The notes beneath the pieces were generated by a model. The model searched no databases and had not been told where the DNA came from. It saw only the letters and a program-made list of their open reading frames with translations. This document shows, one piece after another, positions 46,233 through 57,724 of a stretch of 64,000 nt of DNA. Origin of the DNA: Timema cristinae (taxonomy: Eukaryota; Arthropoda; Insecta; Phasmatodea; Timematidae); contig JBCFYV010000024.1 of assembly GCA_039000515.1 (NCBI GenBank), positions 16,954,452 through 17,018,451 on the forward strand, in the 5' to 3' direction. The first letter of the stretch is position 1, and each line of letters begins with the position of its first letter. The translations under genes and the position numbers were made by a program.

Positions 46233-46907
46233 TCCCAAAAGAGAGAAAATCTATTTAAATATCCCAGTTTATACTAGATTAAAATCAAGTTAAACTTATG
46301 TGTAAAGAGATGTATGCCATAAGACGTACTGGGAAACTACTCGAATAAAATATAGTCCCAGGAAAGAGGAACGAAATGACACATTAAAAGTTTGGCGTTT
46401 TCTTTAGACTCCATTAATCTTTGTGGGAGAGGGAGGGAATCATGGAAGAACTGCTCCGTTTTATGTAATGTCACCCATTTGTCTACGTCAAATAGAATCA
46501 GTGGTATTTTAACTTCTGCGGATTAAAATGTCAAAAGAAATGATTCATGTTAAATCACAATTTCAAATTTTAGAAATGAGTTGCTAATGTCCTTAATAAT
46601 AATATAAAAAAACCTCCTACATTTAACAGACGCACAAAAAAAAAAAGAAGGAAGAAATCCACATTAAAACATTATTTAACTCAGAAAAACACTTTGTATT
46701 CATATTTTTAATCGAGATTTTTAATATATCATTACATTTTAATGTATCCGTTATTAGCAATTAGCAAATTAAACTTTACAACAAATAACAAGATAAAGAG
46801 GGTGACTTTCAAATAAACGTGTCCATTTTGTTTGGAAGAGGTTTAAAAACTCCCCCGCGTAAGTTCCGCTGAAGGTTCTAAAGCTGGAGTATTTTAAACA
46901 TGTTGGT

Positions 46908-46975
46908 ATAAGTAAGTAGCGCGTCTACATACTCAGCTGAAAGTACCTGGTTTGATCCTTGGTATGTTTAATAAA
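46908..46975 (+). other. tRNA-like head, possibly SINE C remnant
   Basis: AAGTAGCGCGTCTACATACT and a B-box-like CCTGGTTTGATCCTTGG resemble the SINE C head. No body follows convincingly. Confidence 0.35.
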
Positions 46976-47087
46976 CCTTACTCTCGGGTCAATTGAGATT
47001 TTCAATTTAAATATACAGCCGAATGCAAAAAACTAAAGTAGTTTAACTGATCAAATCCAAGTCTAAGCATGATACGTAGACTTTTTT

Positions 47088-47308
47088 TCAACGAGTCTCA
47101 CCACCCAGGTTGTAAGCATATGCATTCAGTACGCTAATTATTTAATGGAAAAGGCTAGAACTTAAAGGGAAGTACCTGATTTTATGCAGAGGGAGAGTGG
47201 GAAACCATGAAGGAAAAATCGCCATCAATACACCAAACCGGGATTCGAACCCCTAGCAATCTAACATATTGCTAGAGTGACGTCTTAGACAAGTCTACAC
47301 CCGAAGCG
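47088..47308 (-). mobile_element. SINE A2 copy, diverged
   Basis: Reversed tail CGAGTCTCACCACCCAGGTT, body GGGAGAGTGGGAAACCATG, reversed B box CCGGGATTCGAACCCC, and head GTCTTAGACAAGTCTACACC. Confidence 0.7.
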
Positions 47309-47337
47309 AGTTAATATTTCATTATTTTTTAAATTGC

Positions 47338-47575
47338 TTTGTCTTACTACCCGTCCAGGATGATCTAACATTTGCACTAATGAATTAGTAATAAGGAAGA
47401 TAGAATGTTGTAGTAAATGTATCTGCATTTTCGTGGAGAGAAAGTGGGAACACATATAGAAGGGGGGGAAATACCTCATTACAACAAGCTGGGATTCGAA
47501 CCCCACCCTGGGCCAATATCAGCCTGATTACGAAAATGACGTATTAATCCGCGTGTGCACTGGTGTAGGTGATTT
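47338..47575 (-). mobile_element. SINE A2 copy, diverged
   Basis: Reversed tail TTGTCTTACTACCCGTCCAG, then CGTGGAGAGAAAGTGGGAAC, CTGGGATTCGAACCCCACCC and the head end CGCGTGTGCACTGGTG. It follows another SINE A2 in the same orientation. Confidence 0.7.
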
Positions 47576-47652
47576 GAGGATGGTGTTATATAATCACTTA
47601 AAAAAAACTAGATTCATGTGCTTTTAAAATCTATTTCGTATCTACTCCTACA

Positions 47653-47923
47653 TTATTATTATTAGCACCGCGTCTTACTACCTTTCGGGTTATACGCACT
47701 TACGCTAATGTGTAATGGTAGGGTGATTGTGAGATGAAATGAGGACCTACAGTTTAACGTGGGATCCGAACTACGGTGGAGGCCTGGCATTCCCACATTC
47801 ACAAGATGTTTTGTCAGAGGTGAAGGAAGGTTTGGTAATCAGATAAATCTTTGCCGGTACCGAGGATTGAACCCCGGCCGCCAGCACAGAAATCTGACAC
47901 CTTACCCTAGACACCAGGTCACC
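47653..47923 (-). mobile_element. SINE B copy 10 with 13-bp target duplication
   Basis: ATCTACTCCTACA flanks it at 47640-47652 and 47924-47936, perfect. The copy has several single-base losses (ACCTTTCGGG for ACCCGTTCGGG, GATGAAATGAGGACC, CCTAGACACCAGG), milder than copy 5. Confidence 0.95.
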
Positions 47924-48044
47924 ATCTACTCCTACAGTTTTGGATCTTTTATTTTTCTTTATTTTCCCCTATAGTATGTTTTCTCCCCTCTCTCTCAAGG
48001 TCATCAATCATCCTGTCTCAATCTCCAATCAGTCCCCTCCTTAA

Positions 48045-48325
48045 GGTGGGGATGTAGAGGACGTGAGAAAATTTTGAGTGTTTTTGCAGTTTTTAAAGCA
48101 AAAAAAAAATGATGTTGGCTGAAATAAATAAAATATTGCTTCAGTTCAAAAAGAGTTTAATTTTCTTCACATTGTGGTATCAGCAATTGTTGAATATCTG
48201 TTATGAACATAGCGGCATTAGATGAGAAACTTTTTAAATGAAGATAAAAAGTTGTCATTAAATTCCATGACACCCTTGACAGATGTTCAAGAACTGTTTA
48301 TATCACCGAGAGCCCCGGCTGAGTG
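48045..48325. mobile_element. TTAA foldback MITE, copy 2, right end lost
   Basis: TTAA at 48041-48044 is followed by GGTGGGGATGTAGAGGACG. The left arm and centre match copy 1 (TTAATTTTCTTCACATTGTG, CAATTGTTGAATATCTGT, CACCCTTGACAGATGTTCAA). Similarity fades near 48325 and no right TTAA end is found. Confidence 0.75.
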
Positions 48326-48623
48326 CATTACATTGTGAAAGAATTAATTAAATCGGTGGGAAATAAAGTTTTATTCTCTTTCACTAAGTGATAAATTGAC
48401 CATCTGGAGTCTGGTTAGCTGTGTAGAGTCAATAACTTTATTAAAATAAATGGTACAATGCAATCTTCAAACTTTCTCATATTGTGTATTACAGCTTTGA
48501 AGAAAATTTTCATAAATAGATTTTCCGTAAACTACTAGTGACCGTTTCTCATCACATAACTTGAAGTATGAATACTTTAAAGTAGATTAGAACTCCCAAT
48601 CTAGTAGATATAGTTTTTTTTTC

Positions 48624-48862
48624 CAGCACCACGTCTTCCTACCAGTTTGGGATATACGTCTAAACGTTAATTACACCAATGAGTTAGGGATTAGGTAGGT
48701 TTAATATATAGGAAATGTACCCAAATTAGCGTAGAGGAGAGTGTAAAACCATTTAGGAAAAACCACCCTCAGTGCACCCGACTAGAATTGAATCCCAATT
48801 CCCTCGCCTTCGATATTCTAGTCCAACACGAGACTAGCGCGTTAGACCACGCTGCCACTAAA
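48624..48862 (-). mobile_element. SINE A2 copy
   Basis: It reads CAGCACCACGTCTTCCTACC, then ACCATTTAGGAAAAACCACC and CCCGACTAGAATTGAATCCC to GCGTTAGACCACGCTGCCAC. Confidence 0.85.
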
Positions 48863-49625
48863 ACGTTTTAGATCAAGTTTATTTTCTATATGTTAAATAA
48901 AGTCTTTTCCCATAATTGGACTGTACAGGTTCACTAAGATTTCAACCAGATCCGATGCATATGATCGAACAAGGTATCGTATATTGGTTTTCTACTTTAA
49001 AAAATAGTTTAATTAAGATCAATAAAAAAAGTTTTACAACATTAAAAAATTGAAAAAACTACTAAAATGATCCCAAATTTGCTGTTGTCAAATAAATAAT
49101 GTAGACCAAACTCCGACACGTGTCCTGGTTCGAACATAGTAGTCTTTATGGGTATATGTGTTGTTTTTTCCCCCCTTAATAACTTGACAACAACTAAATT
49201 AGGATCAGTTAAACAGTTAAATTTTTAATTATTAGTTTTACATTTTTTTCTAATTAGGAGAAAACTGTTTCACTGAAACTTTGGAAATTTAGGCCCTCTA
49301 GAGCAAAGAAGAGTTAGCATGTTAGTACATATACTGAGATATGATAGTGTGACGAAGATATTTAAAGAAGGAGATGTGGAAGGAAGAAATAAAGAATGGA
49401 TTACATGAATCAGATAACAAACTATGTTCGCAGAATTAAGTACAAATATGTGAAATATTTGGCCCAGGAGAGACAAAATACCTCCTAAACATGATGTTTC
49501 ACTGGTCTTAATAGCATTGTTTTCTATATTATAATCCAGAAAATCACCACACAATGTGATGTCTTGTTCTAGCTACATTACCTACCTAAGCTAGGTATTA
49601 TCCCTGAGGTCAGACTGGCTCTTAA

Positions 49626-50019
49626 GGTGGGATGGGAAGGGGGAAGGGGGGGGGGGGCTAGAAAACAGGCCAGTATTTTTTTGTTTTCAGTTTTTATGGA
49701 GAAACATTTTTTAACCAAAATAAATAAAATATAGCTTCAGAAGAAACATAGTTTAATTATCTTCACATGTTGATATCATCAGTTCCTGAATATCTACCAC
49801 GAGCATAGCGGATTTTTTCTAACAGGCTTTTCAAAAAGAAGAGAAAAAGTTGTCATTAAATTCCAGGATACTATTCAAGAAATTTTTAGGTCAAAATATG
49901 AAGAAAATATAATTCTATTTTTGTACTGGAGCAATATTTTATTTATTTTATAAAAAAAAAGTTTTGCCATGAAAACTGCAAAAACATTGGCTTTTTCTCA
50001 CATCGCCTTCCATTCCACC
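49626..50019. mobile_element. TTAA foldback MITE, copy 3
   Basis: TTAA at 49622-49625 and 50020-50023. The left arm begins GGTGGGATGGGA, followed by a long G run. The right arm ends CCATTCCACC. Inner arms match copies 1 and 2 (CCAAAATAAATAAAATATAG, ATAGTTTAATTATCTTCACA). 394 bp, no ORF. Confidence 0.85.
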
Positions 50020-50263
50020 TTAATCGCTAGCAAGAACGTCTTGACTAGAGCTATTTACATTGTCATTGTTTTCCGGTTAAACATATTTTGTAGTAGACAG
50101 ATTTGGCGTGGCCGAATGAATGTGAGAGTAAGATAGTGATTGGAAGATTAGTTATATATTTCTCATACATAATAAAACCATAAATATTGATGATCGCCGC
50201 CACAACCGGCATGGTAACTAGCACAACAATTCGTCAATATTTATGGCTCGTTGTGGTTTTTCC

Positions 50264-50350
50264 CTTCTGAATGGCCGAGTGGTTAATGAGGTCAGATACA
50301 AGCTTTGGGAGCCTGGGTTCTACCCCAGGCATGAGTGTCAAACACAATTT
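50264..50350 (+). other. tRNA-Leu/Ser-like pseudogene or SINE head
   Basis: TGGCCGAGTGGTTAATGAGG is a strong A box of class II (Leu/Ser) type. The B box is GCCTGGGTTCTACCCCAGGC, which forms a good T arm. No acceptor stem or clear cloverleaf surrounds it, so I call it tRNA-derived, not a working tRNA. Confidence 0.5.
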
Positions 50351-50939
50351 ATTATTCAAACATGGGCCGCAGATAGCATTGGTTTTATAATTTGAGTTTT
50401 TATTAAGGTGTTTGTTGATAGAATCTTGTCTTTAGAAAGTGGATGTTGAATTCATCCAATTTATTTGATCTGTGCCGAAAATAACAGGCAGCCCCGTCTT
50501 ACTTAGTGCCCTACCCTTTTTTACAGCTACACCTTGATAGCATGTTTTCACTCTATCAAATAAGTAAAGTTTAAAAGATATAAGATCATTTTATCCCAAT
50601 CAATGTACCATGACATTTATATTTTTAGTGCATCTCTTATCTTTTATCAAGACTATTTTAATGAACTTACTTAAATCCCCCCACCCCTTCTTGTCTCCTT
50701 CTACCTCATCTCAAAGCACACATATTAACTAAGCTAAAGGGGTATAGGTATGATGAAGGCATATTTAGGATGAAAAGTCTTCACATTTGCGCGGCGAGAA
50801 AAGTGATAAATTTATCAATGTGGAGGCTGCTGATGAACGTACTAATTCAAAAACCGTGTTTTGCTCTTGCTTCGGACCAAGTACTAGTTATTAGCGACAT
50901 CACCATCTTCAGAAATACACAACTAAGTGACATCCGCTT

Positions 50940-51000
50940 TTGTGGCTGCATGGTCTAAAGCAGGGATGGTGAAACTTTTCCGACCCGTGTGCCACTTGAG
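50940..51000 (+). other. SINE A2 head abutting a possible hAT end
   Basis: TGTGGCTGCATGGTCTAAAG looks like a SINE A2 head. It stops at CAGGGATGGTGAAACTTTTC, which resembles a hAT-type terminal repeat. I could not find the opposite end. Confidence 0.3.
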
Positions 51001-51684
51001 GAATAGCTGGATTCATAACTAGTCAAGTATACCCACACTTATTTACGTTTTTAAATAACTATTGAAAAATAAAAAAAACTTGTTTAGTATTATGAATAGC
51101 TCAAAACAAACTGTAAATGAATTTTAAAGAAGTAAAATGTATTACATTGTCAAAGTGATTGTTTCAGACACTATTAATTTTAATAACTTTGAGTAAAAAC
51201 ATTGAAAGTAACACCATCAGTTATGTTAAGATCCAAAACTTACATAATCTCTTACATATGACGAGTAGTTTGAAGCGTATTATATTATACTAGGCAAGAT
51301 AGTTATGTTTGGTCCATAACTTGTCTTAAGTAGCAAACAAGATTCACTCAAATGCGAGGCAAGACAATATTTCTAACCGTTGACTTCACAAAGTTAAATG
51401 TTATGACATTAAATGGGTATGGCCGTCAAAATATTATTGACTTAAAATAATAATGTTAGGCCTACCACGCTGTGAAAAGTTTTAATTACACCTACGAAGT
51501 CTACAACTTCTATAGTATGATTCTGGTAGGAACTAAAATTTATAAAATACAAACACATTTGTTTACGATCAACGGTGATAACATTTTACTGTATTATTAG
51601 TGTTATTTTATAGGTATTGATATTTTCTATGAAAAGTGACAACTGCAGATCACATGAAATTACATATATATATTTGTAAATTGT
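51000..51684. other. AT-rich stretch, nothing recognised
   Basis: One TAGGCCTA at 51457. It may be the interior of the element whose end lies at 50960. Confidence 0.4.
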
Positions 51685-51694
51685 TTTAGTAACT

Positions 51695-51978
51695 AGGTGA
51701 CCTGGTGGTCTAGGGGTAAGGTGTCAGACTTCTGTGCTGGCGGCCGGGGTTCAATCCTCGGTCCCGGCACAGATTTATCTGATTACCAAACCCTTCCTTC
51801 ACCTCTGACAAGACATCTTGTGAATGTGGGGAATGCCAGGCCTCCACCGTGGTTCGGATTCCACGTTAAACTGTAGGTCCTTCATTTCATCTCACAATCA
51901 CCCTACCATTACACATTAGCGTAAGTGCGTATAACCCGAACGGGTAGTAAGACGCGGTGCTAATAATGATAATGATAA
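51695..51978 (+). mobile_element. SINE B copy 11, best-preserved, + strand
   Basis: The head GGTGACCTGGTGGTCTAGGG and TTCTGTGCTGGCGGCCGGGG with B box GGTTCAATCCTCGG strongly resembles tRNA-Glu. Then come the body, the hairpin AACCCGAACGGGTA, GTAAGACGCGGTGCTAATAA and a short tail. TTTAGTAACT flanks it at 51685-51694 and 51979-51988. Confidence 0.97.
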
Positions 51979-51999
51979 TTTAGTAACTCGAGGGAATTC

Positions 52000-52750
52000 C
52001 TGTCTAGAGCCTATCTTCAGCTTCGGTCATCTTGCTTTCCTAAACTACAGTATACTTAATCTCGTTTCACATTTCTACTTTGTTTCTACATTTTTACTAT
52101 CACATGATTTAATATTAATAATTTCTCTTCTAAATTATTTGTGAAGTAAGCTACACTACAACGTGCAAAGACCTAAAAGAACGTTTTCCATAAAGAAAAG
52201 TAGATTAACGTTTTAATTAATGTAATCATAAAACCGCGAACGGACTACTTTATTAAAACAATCACAAAGCCGCGACCAAAGAAAAACGGTGCCTCTCATA
52301 TAATTAATTGGAAAGGTTACGTCAAAAGAAGCAGTGACCTAATAAAAATTAATTGTATATTAAAGGATTGTATACGTTAATTAAATTAGAGCGGCCATTA
52401 CCTCTTTTTATGGTTCCTATTGAGCTATATTAGTTTTTATCTTTAGCATAGTTATTGTATATATTATTTTAGTGTTAAGTAGTTGTTACCTACTGTTAAT
52501 CACTTGGGTAATTTATAATCAGCTCAAGCCTACAAATATTCTACCTGACACAATCCCCTGCAAGTGGACCGGACTTCGAACACGATCCAAAGTGATTGTT
52601 ATCAACCTTTTCTTAACAAACGCATCCAACTTAAAATAAGTGAACAAATTTGGCGGCACATTAATATAAATAAACTCCATTTTTATCCTTTGAAAGGGTT
52701 AATTGCGCCATAAAGTAGTTATTAATTTGTTAACCATGGGGTGGGGATTA
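52000..52750. other. AT-rich stretch, nothing recognised
   Basis: No feature I can support. Confidence 0.5.
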
Positions 52751-52757
52751 CCCTCAC

Positions 52758-52980
52758 CAGTGGTTGCATGGTCTAAGGTGACAGTCGCACAATATGTTGC
52801 CAATGCCGTGAGTATCAATGATCGAACCTCGCCCAGGTGAACTGATGATTGGTTTGACACATGTGATTTCCCCTATGTCTCTACATGCTGATACGAATGC
52901 ACTTCTAAACTACCTTCCTCAACAGTCCTCCTTAAATTGATCTATTAATAACCATGAGGTTAAATGGAAATATAAAACCA
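52758..52980 (+). mobile_element. SINE A2 remnant
   Basis: Head CCAGTGGTTGCATGGTCTAA, B-box-like ATGATCGAACCTCGCC, GTGAACTGATGATTGG and CGAATGCACTTCTAAACTAC. Confidence 0.5.
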
Positions 52981-53054
52981 AACTAGCCAGGACCTCCCTC
53001 ATTCGACGTTGGCCCTCGCCAGTGTACAACAGATTTAAATGGCAAGCTCATTTA

Positions 53055-53250
53055 ATCTGTTTTGCCTGTGACGGAGAGTTAAGAGTTTCAAATCCCGACC
53101 GGTTGTACTGAGGGTAGCTTTACCTGAACAGTTTTAAACCCCCTTCCCTCCCTCCAAGACAAAAATGAAGTTATATTTAATATAAGGTTATATATTCCTT
53201 ATCCCTACTCAATTAGTGTGAATACGCTAGTAACCTGGATGTGAAGCACG
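53055..53250 (+). mobile_element. SINE A remnant
   Basis: GTGACGGAGAGTTAAGAGTT, TCAAATCCCGACCGGTTGTA, CTGAGGGTAGCTTTACC and CTACTCAATTAGTGTGAATA, in the order expected. Confidence 0.55.
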
Positions 53251-53671
53251 GGGGAAAACAATTGAAGTTTAAATTATCATTATTCCCTTCCCCTGAGTCA
53301 TATCTCTATATTTGTGACTTGGTGAGAATGGGTCAGCGCCATACCCGAGTTGTTCTTAGGTAGGAGTGGGGGGTTAGGTTAGATGAAGCTGTTTTAATTG
53401 CAGTACCTCGTAGTAAAGTCTCCCAAAAAACGTAGAAAAATACTTTTCATTGAATCCCCCTTTAAATTATGTAATATTTATTTTTTTAGTAATAACTGGG
53501 GTTGACAATGATTTATATTTTATAAGAGACCAATAATGTAATGGTCTATATAGTGAGCAGGCATACACAAACACACTATTAATAATACTTTCGAGTAAGT
53601 GGGGGAAGTGAGTGTATCCAATCCCCTACCCTCAAAACGTTATCGATAGGCTGATCAGGAAAAAAAAAGTG

Positions 53672-54205
53672 TGTCGGAATGGTGAGCAGACCATAAAAAT
53701 AGTGTCGGGATAGTGAGCAGACCAGAAAAATGGTGTCGGGATAGTGGGCAGACCAGAAAAATGGTGTCGGGATAGTGAGCAGACCAGAAAAAGAATGTCG
53801 GGATGGTGAGCAGACCAGTAAAAGAATGTCGTGATGGTGAGCAGACCAGAAAAAGAATGTCGGGATGGTGAGCAGACCAGTAAAAGAATGTCGGGATGGT
53901 GAGCAGACCAGTAAAAGAATGTTGGGATGGTGAGCAGACCAGAAAAAGGGTGTCGGGATGGTGAACAGACCAGATAAAGAATGTCGGGATGGTGAGCAGA
54001 CCATTAAAAGAATGTCGGGATGGTGAACAGACCAGAAAACAGGTGTCGGAATATTGGCCAGACCAGAAAACGGGTGTCGGAATATTGGCCAGACCAGAAA
54101 AATGGTGTCGGGATGGTGAGCAGACCAGAAAAAGAATGTCGGGATGGTGAGTAGACCAGTAAAATAATGTCGGGATGGTGAGCAGACCAGAAAACAGGTG
54201 TGGTG
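53672..54205. repeat. 31-bp minisatellite, about 17 units
   Basis: GTCGGGAT recurs every 31 bp (53704, 53735, 53766 and onward). The usual unit reads GTCGGGATGGTGAGCAGACC followed by AGAAAAAGAAT, with variants AGAAAACAGGT and AATATTGGCC. All three - strand frames stay open for 89-190 codons, giving repeated SAHHPD / LTIPT / CSPSRHS peptides. That follows from a stop-free unit whose length is not a multiple of three, and is not evidence of coding. Confidence 0.95.
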
Positions 54206-54214
54206 CTAATGGTT

Positions 54215-54800
54215 TCAGGTGAGACACTTTGATGCTGACAAGGAGGAAGGTAGTTTACAACGAGTAAAGACAAGACATCGTTAGGAACCCCTAAGAAAGG
54301 TCAATTTTTCTCCTCCAAAATTTAATAAGCATGATGAAACACGACATCTGTAAACAAAATAAACAATAATTTTAGTTGATTCTCCTCCTTTTGAAGTTGT
54401 TCATAGAAGTTAACGACCTTATATTATACAAGATCAAGCACGGTCTATCATCAGCGGCACACCCAATGGTAGCTCGATAAAAGTCGTTGACAAACTCAAT
54501 TTCCTCCAAAGAGAAACTTTTTATTTTCTAACAGAGGCACTTTTTTCAGGTCTTCGTTTACGTTCCTTTCTTAGCTACGTGCACAGAATACAAACTATGC
54601 TCGTCCAGTAGGCAAAACTTGCGTTTTATTAAAAAATTTAAAAAAATGTCGCTGTAGCAGCAAATTAAATTTGACGTACTTTTGTAAAAACCAAAAATAG
54701 AATAACTTAAAGGCTCACACATTTATGTATAGCTACTTTATTTTTGTGCATACATGAACGGTTCTATGATTTAGGGTGTCAATTTAACAAAATATTGGAT
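54215..54800. other. AT-rich stretch, nothing recognised
   Basis: No feature I can support. Confidence 0.5.
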
Positions 54801-54804
54801 TTCC

Positions 54805-54985
54805 AGTGTCTGGGGGTTGAAGTTCGAATCTCGGCTGGGTAACTGATGGTGGTTATCCACATGCGATTCATTACTGTAGTTCTCTCATCCTTTATACATG
54901 CAAATGGGGTGCGTTTCCTCTGAATTACCTTTATCATATTTTTCCCATAGGTGACTCCATTACATATTCCTGGTGTCAAATAAAA
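54805..54985 (+). mobile_element. SINE A remnant
   Basis: AGTTCGAATCTCGGCTGGGT (B box), AACTGATGGTGGTTATCC, TACATGCAAATGGGGTGCGT and TCCTCTGAATTACC occur in order. Head and tail are lost. Confidence 0.6.
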
Positions 54986-55004
54986 TAAAATAATATATAC
55001 ATAG

Positions 55005-55106
55005 TTTATTTTATATATATATATTATATATATATATTATATATATAATATATATATTATATATAATATATATTATATATATATATTATATATATAATAT
55101 ATATAT

Positions 55107-55140
<34 letters not shown>
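55005..55140. repeat. (TA)n microsatellite
   Basis: About 130 bp of TA with occasional phase shifts (ATTATA), ending in TATGTATG units. Confidence 0.95.
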
Positions 55141-55141
<1 letters not shown>

Positions 55142-55149
55142 ATATGTCC

Positions 55150-55365
55150 GGAAAATAAAACCAACTTCCGGACGATATGGTAAATTTAAATTTAGCAGGA
55201 AGGTTGAGGGATTGCCCCATATAGCTTGAAAAATCTAAAAATGGAAAATTTAAAAATGGGTTTCTGTGAATTGAGGGGGTGGGGTGGGATGTAGCTATAA
55301 TTAGAAAATTAAACTTTTTAAATTAGATATAAAATTAAAATGTGGCAGGAAGGGACCAGTCCAAA
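55150..55365. repeat. Degenerate satellite units related to 6540-7520
   Basis: TTTAAATTTAGCAGGAAGG and AAATTAAAATGTGGCAGGAA are about 155 bp apart, with a G-rich run (GAGGGGGTGGGGTGGGATG) between them. This is the same architecture as the array near 6.5-7.5 kb, and it too ends at a SINE B insertion. Confidence 0.45.
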
Positions 55366-55650
55366 TATTATTATTATTATTATTAGCACCGCGTCTTACT
55401 ACCCGTTCGGGTTATACGCACTTACGCTAATGTGTAATGTTAGGGTGATTGTGAGATGAAATGAAGGACCTACAGTTTAACGTGGAATCCGAACCACGGT
55501 GGAGGCCTGGCATTCCCCACATTCACAAGATGTCTTGTCAGAGGTGAAGGAAGGGTTTGGTAATCAGATAAATCTTTACCGGGACCGAGGATTGAACCCC
55601 GGCCGCCAGCATAGAAGTCTGACACCTTACCCCTAGACCACCAGGTCACC
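55366..55650 (-). mobile_element. SINE B copy 12, full length
   Basis: (ATT)n, AGCACCGCGTCTTACTACCC, complete body, CCACCAGGTCACC. The flanks CCAAATAT / CCAAAACTAT suggest a short or decayed duplication. Confidence 0.93.
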
Positions 55651-55975
55651 CCAAAACTATATCAAATTAGAACGTGCAACATTCGGCTGCCCACTTTTTG
55701 ATAGTTTCTTGTTATAAAATCTTGAGATATCTATGGCAATCACAAACCAATCCTATTAATTAATAAACTAAGATAACCTTCACAAACTGAGAGCACAAAC
55801 AAACTCAATCCATTAACGCAATTTTTACCTTAGTAGGATCATAAAATAAGATAAACGAACTAATAGAAATTGCTGGCTACAGAAATATGATGAAGAAAAG
55901 GAGCATCATAGTTCACCAAAGAGAATAAATAATTAATAAATTATGTTACAGAAACACATTGAATAGTAAGAATAA

Positions 55976-56212
55976 CCCACTTCGGTGGCCACATGGTCTA
56001 ACGCACTACTTTCGCAGTAAGCTAGAATGCCGATGACGGGAGAGGGGGGGGGGAATCGGGGTTCGAAACTAGGTCGGGTGTACTAAGGTTTTTTTTTTTT
56101 CTAAAATGTTTTTCCACTCTCTTTTCACGCAAATATGGGTATACTTCCTTTAAATATTACATTCCTAATTTATGAAACCATTAGCGTAATTAGTGAATAA
56201 GCAGATTTTGTT
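55976..56212 (+). mobile_element. SINE A2 copy
   Basis: Head ACTTCGGTGGCCACATGGTC, GCCGATGACGGGAGAGG followed by a G run, B box GGGGTTCGAAACTAGGTCGG, the body to CCATTAGCGTAATTAGTG. The hairpin tail is lost. Confidence 0.85.
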
Positions 56213-56219
56213 TCAGTGT

Positions 56220-56640
56220 AAGTTTCTCCATTGAACGAAGTTTGAAAACTTCCCCGCATGTGCGAAACAGTTGTGAATGTGTGGTTGACCACCATTCTAA
56301 CCCCCTAAAACATTGGGGTAGAAACTAGACCAGTAGTCAAGGAAAGTCGGGCAAGGTCGTTCCGGTGCGGATATTACCCCCAGGGGAGCTATAGCTGCCC
56401 TTAAAAAAAACTCCAACCCGCACTTAAATCACCGTGTAGCCTTCTATCGTCCAAACGAAGGGCGATTGTTAAACTTCCCTTAGGGGATAATCCCGTCAAG
56501 TGAAACTCGATTGCTCCGAATCTATCGATGTCACACGCACGCACAAAAACAACCTTTGGTGGATTTTCAGGATAGATATTTTGGTTTGTGCGTTCGTTCA
56601 TGTTGTTTTTTACTGGTTCTGTAATGTGATTTTATTCGGG
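56220..56640. other. GC-richer block with a 66-codon - strand ORF
   Basis: The ORF at 56401-56601 starts with an ATG but has no recognisable motif. I do not call a gene. Confidence 0.15.
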
Positions 56641-56734
56641 CGTAACAATGAATGACTCAACTTTTGAAGCACTTTTGGCATGAACTGTCGCCCGCATCAA
56701 AGGGCTTGTGGGTTAAACATCAAACTAATGGAGT

Positions 56735-56870
56735 ATGGAATGATTGCCGATGATAGGAAAATCAGGATTTGCATCCTAAAAGTGGTTTTCATTAAATGTT
56801 TTCTCACTCTCTTTCCCCGCAAATTTGAATACATTTATTTTTTATTTCATTGCGCTTAGCCCAATCGTCG
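56735..56870 (+). mobile_element. SINE A2 remnant
   Basis: TTGCCGATGATAGGAAAATC, AAGTGGTTTTCATTAAATG, TTTTCTCACTCTCTTTCCCC and GCAAATTTGAATACA, in order. Confidence 0.5.
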
Positions 56871-57251
56871 TGTAGGACAGCCCCTAACAGGTAGTTTTTC
56901 ACATACCCTCCAGGGTTCTTTTTCATGCCACAATCGATACGAGATCAACGTTCTTACTTCTCCTCCGAAGGAAGTTGTGTTACGGATTTTTATCGCCCAA
57001 GACGCACATAGACCGCATAGTGTACGTGTATTAAACTTAAGGCTCATAGATACCATATCTACACTAAAAGTGAAGGTAATTGACAGCTATCAAAAGCTAC
57101 CAGATTTACGCTTATGATCTGGAAGACCATTTGTTGATTTGTTATCACGTTAGGTAGTTAAAACTTTCACAGCAAACAATTTATTTTTAGTTATATTTTC
57201 CTTTTAAACCATTTTTAGATTTTCTGCTAACCATTCCTATGGCGTTTAGGT

Positions 57252-57257
<6 letters not shown>

Positions 57258-57292
<35 letters not shown>

Positions 57293-57296
57293 GATT

Positions 57297-57356
<60 letters not shown>

Positions 57357-57385
57357 TATATATATATATATATATATTATATATA
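57258..57385. repeat. (TA)n-(CT)n-(TA)n compound microsatellite
   Basis: A TA run, then CT from about 57300 to 57344, then TA again up to the repeat starting at CTAGC. Confidence 0.95.
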
Positions 57386-57699
57386 CTAGCAATCCCACAC
57401 GGCGTTGCCCGTGACCCGCTGTGGTATAAGAATTATATAATCCCCCCCCCCAAACCCCTCATGGTGCCCGTATCTCTGAAACGTAATTCTAAACCAGATA
57501 AAAAATACTTTCTTCAAAAATTTGTTAAAAATAGATTAATAAAAAATTTAAAAATCCGGCTCCGAGGTGCATTCGAACCCTCTTCCTTCCACCAGTGTTA
57601 AAAATTTCAGATATCTGCGTGCCGTAGATTTGGCTGGGGATCGCACGCACACACAATACACACACTCAAACACTTCCTTTTTATTATTATTATATATAG
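57386..57699. mobile_element. Interspersed repeat of the CTAGC...GTTGCCCGTG type
   Basis: It begins CTAGCAATCCCACACGGCGT with TGCCCGTGACCC, and ends TTTTTATTATTATTATATAT next to a TA run. Short elements starting CTAGC-N-CCCG-NGGC-TTCGCCCG(T)G with this ending occur in many invertebrates. A reversed B-box-like GCATTCGAACCCT lies at about 57571. Class not assigned. Confidence 0.5.
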
Positions 57700-57724
57700 A
57701 AAAAGGTATATATATATATAGTCT

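Noticed and set aside
50960..51990. A full hAT element starting at CAGGGATGGTGAAAC
   Set aside because: I could not find a matching right end or an 8-bp duplication, so only a possible single end is noted.
53579..54273. - strand ORFs of 89-190 codons with repeated SAHHPD / PSRHS peptides
   Set aside because: All three frames are open only because the 31-bp unit lacks stops. This is repeat structure, not coding selection.
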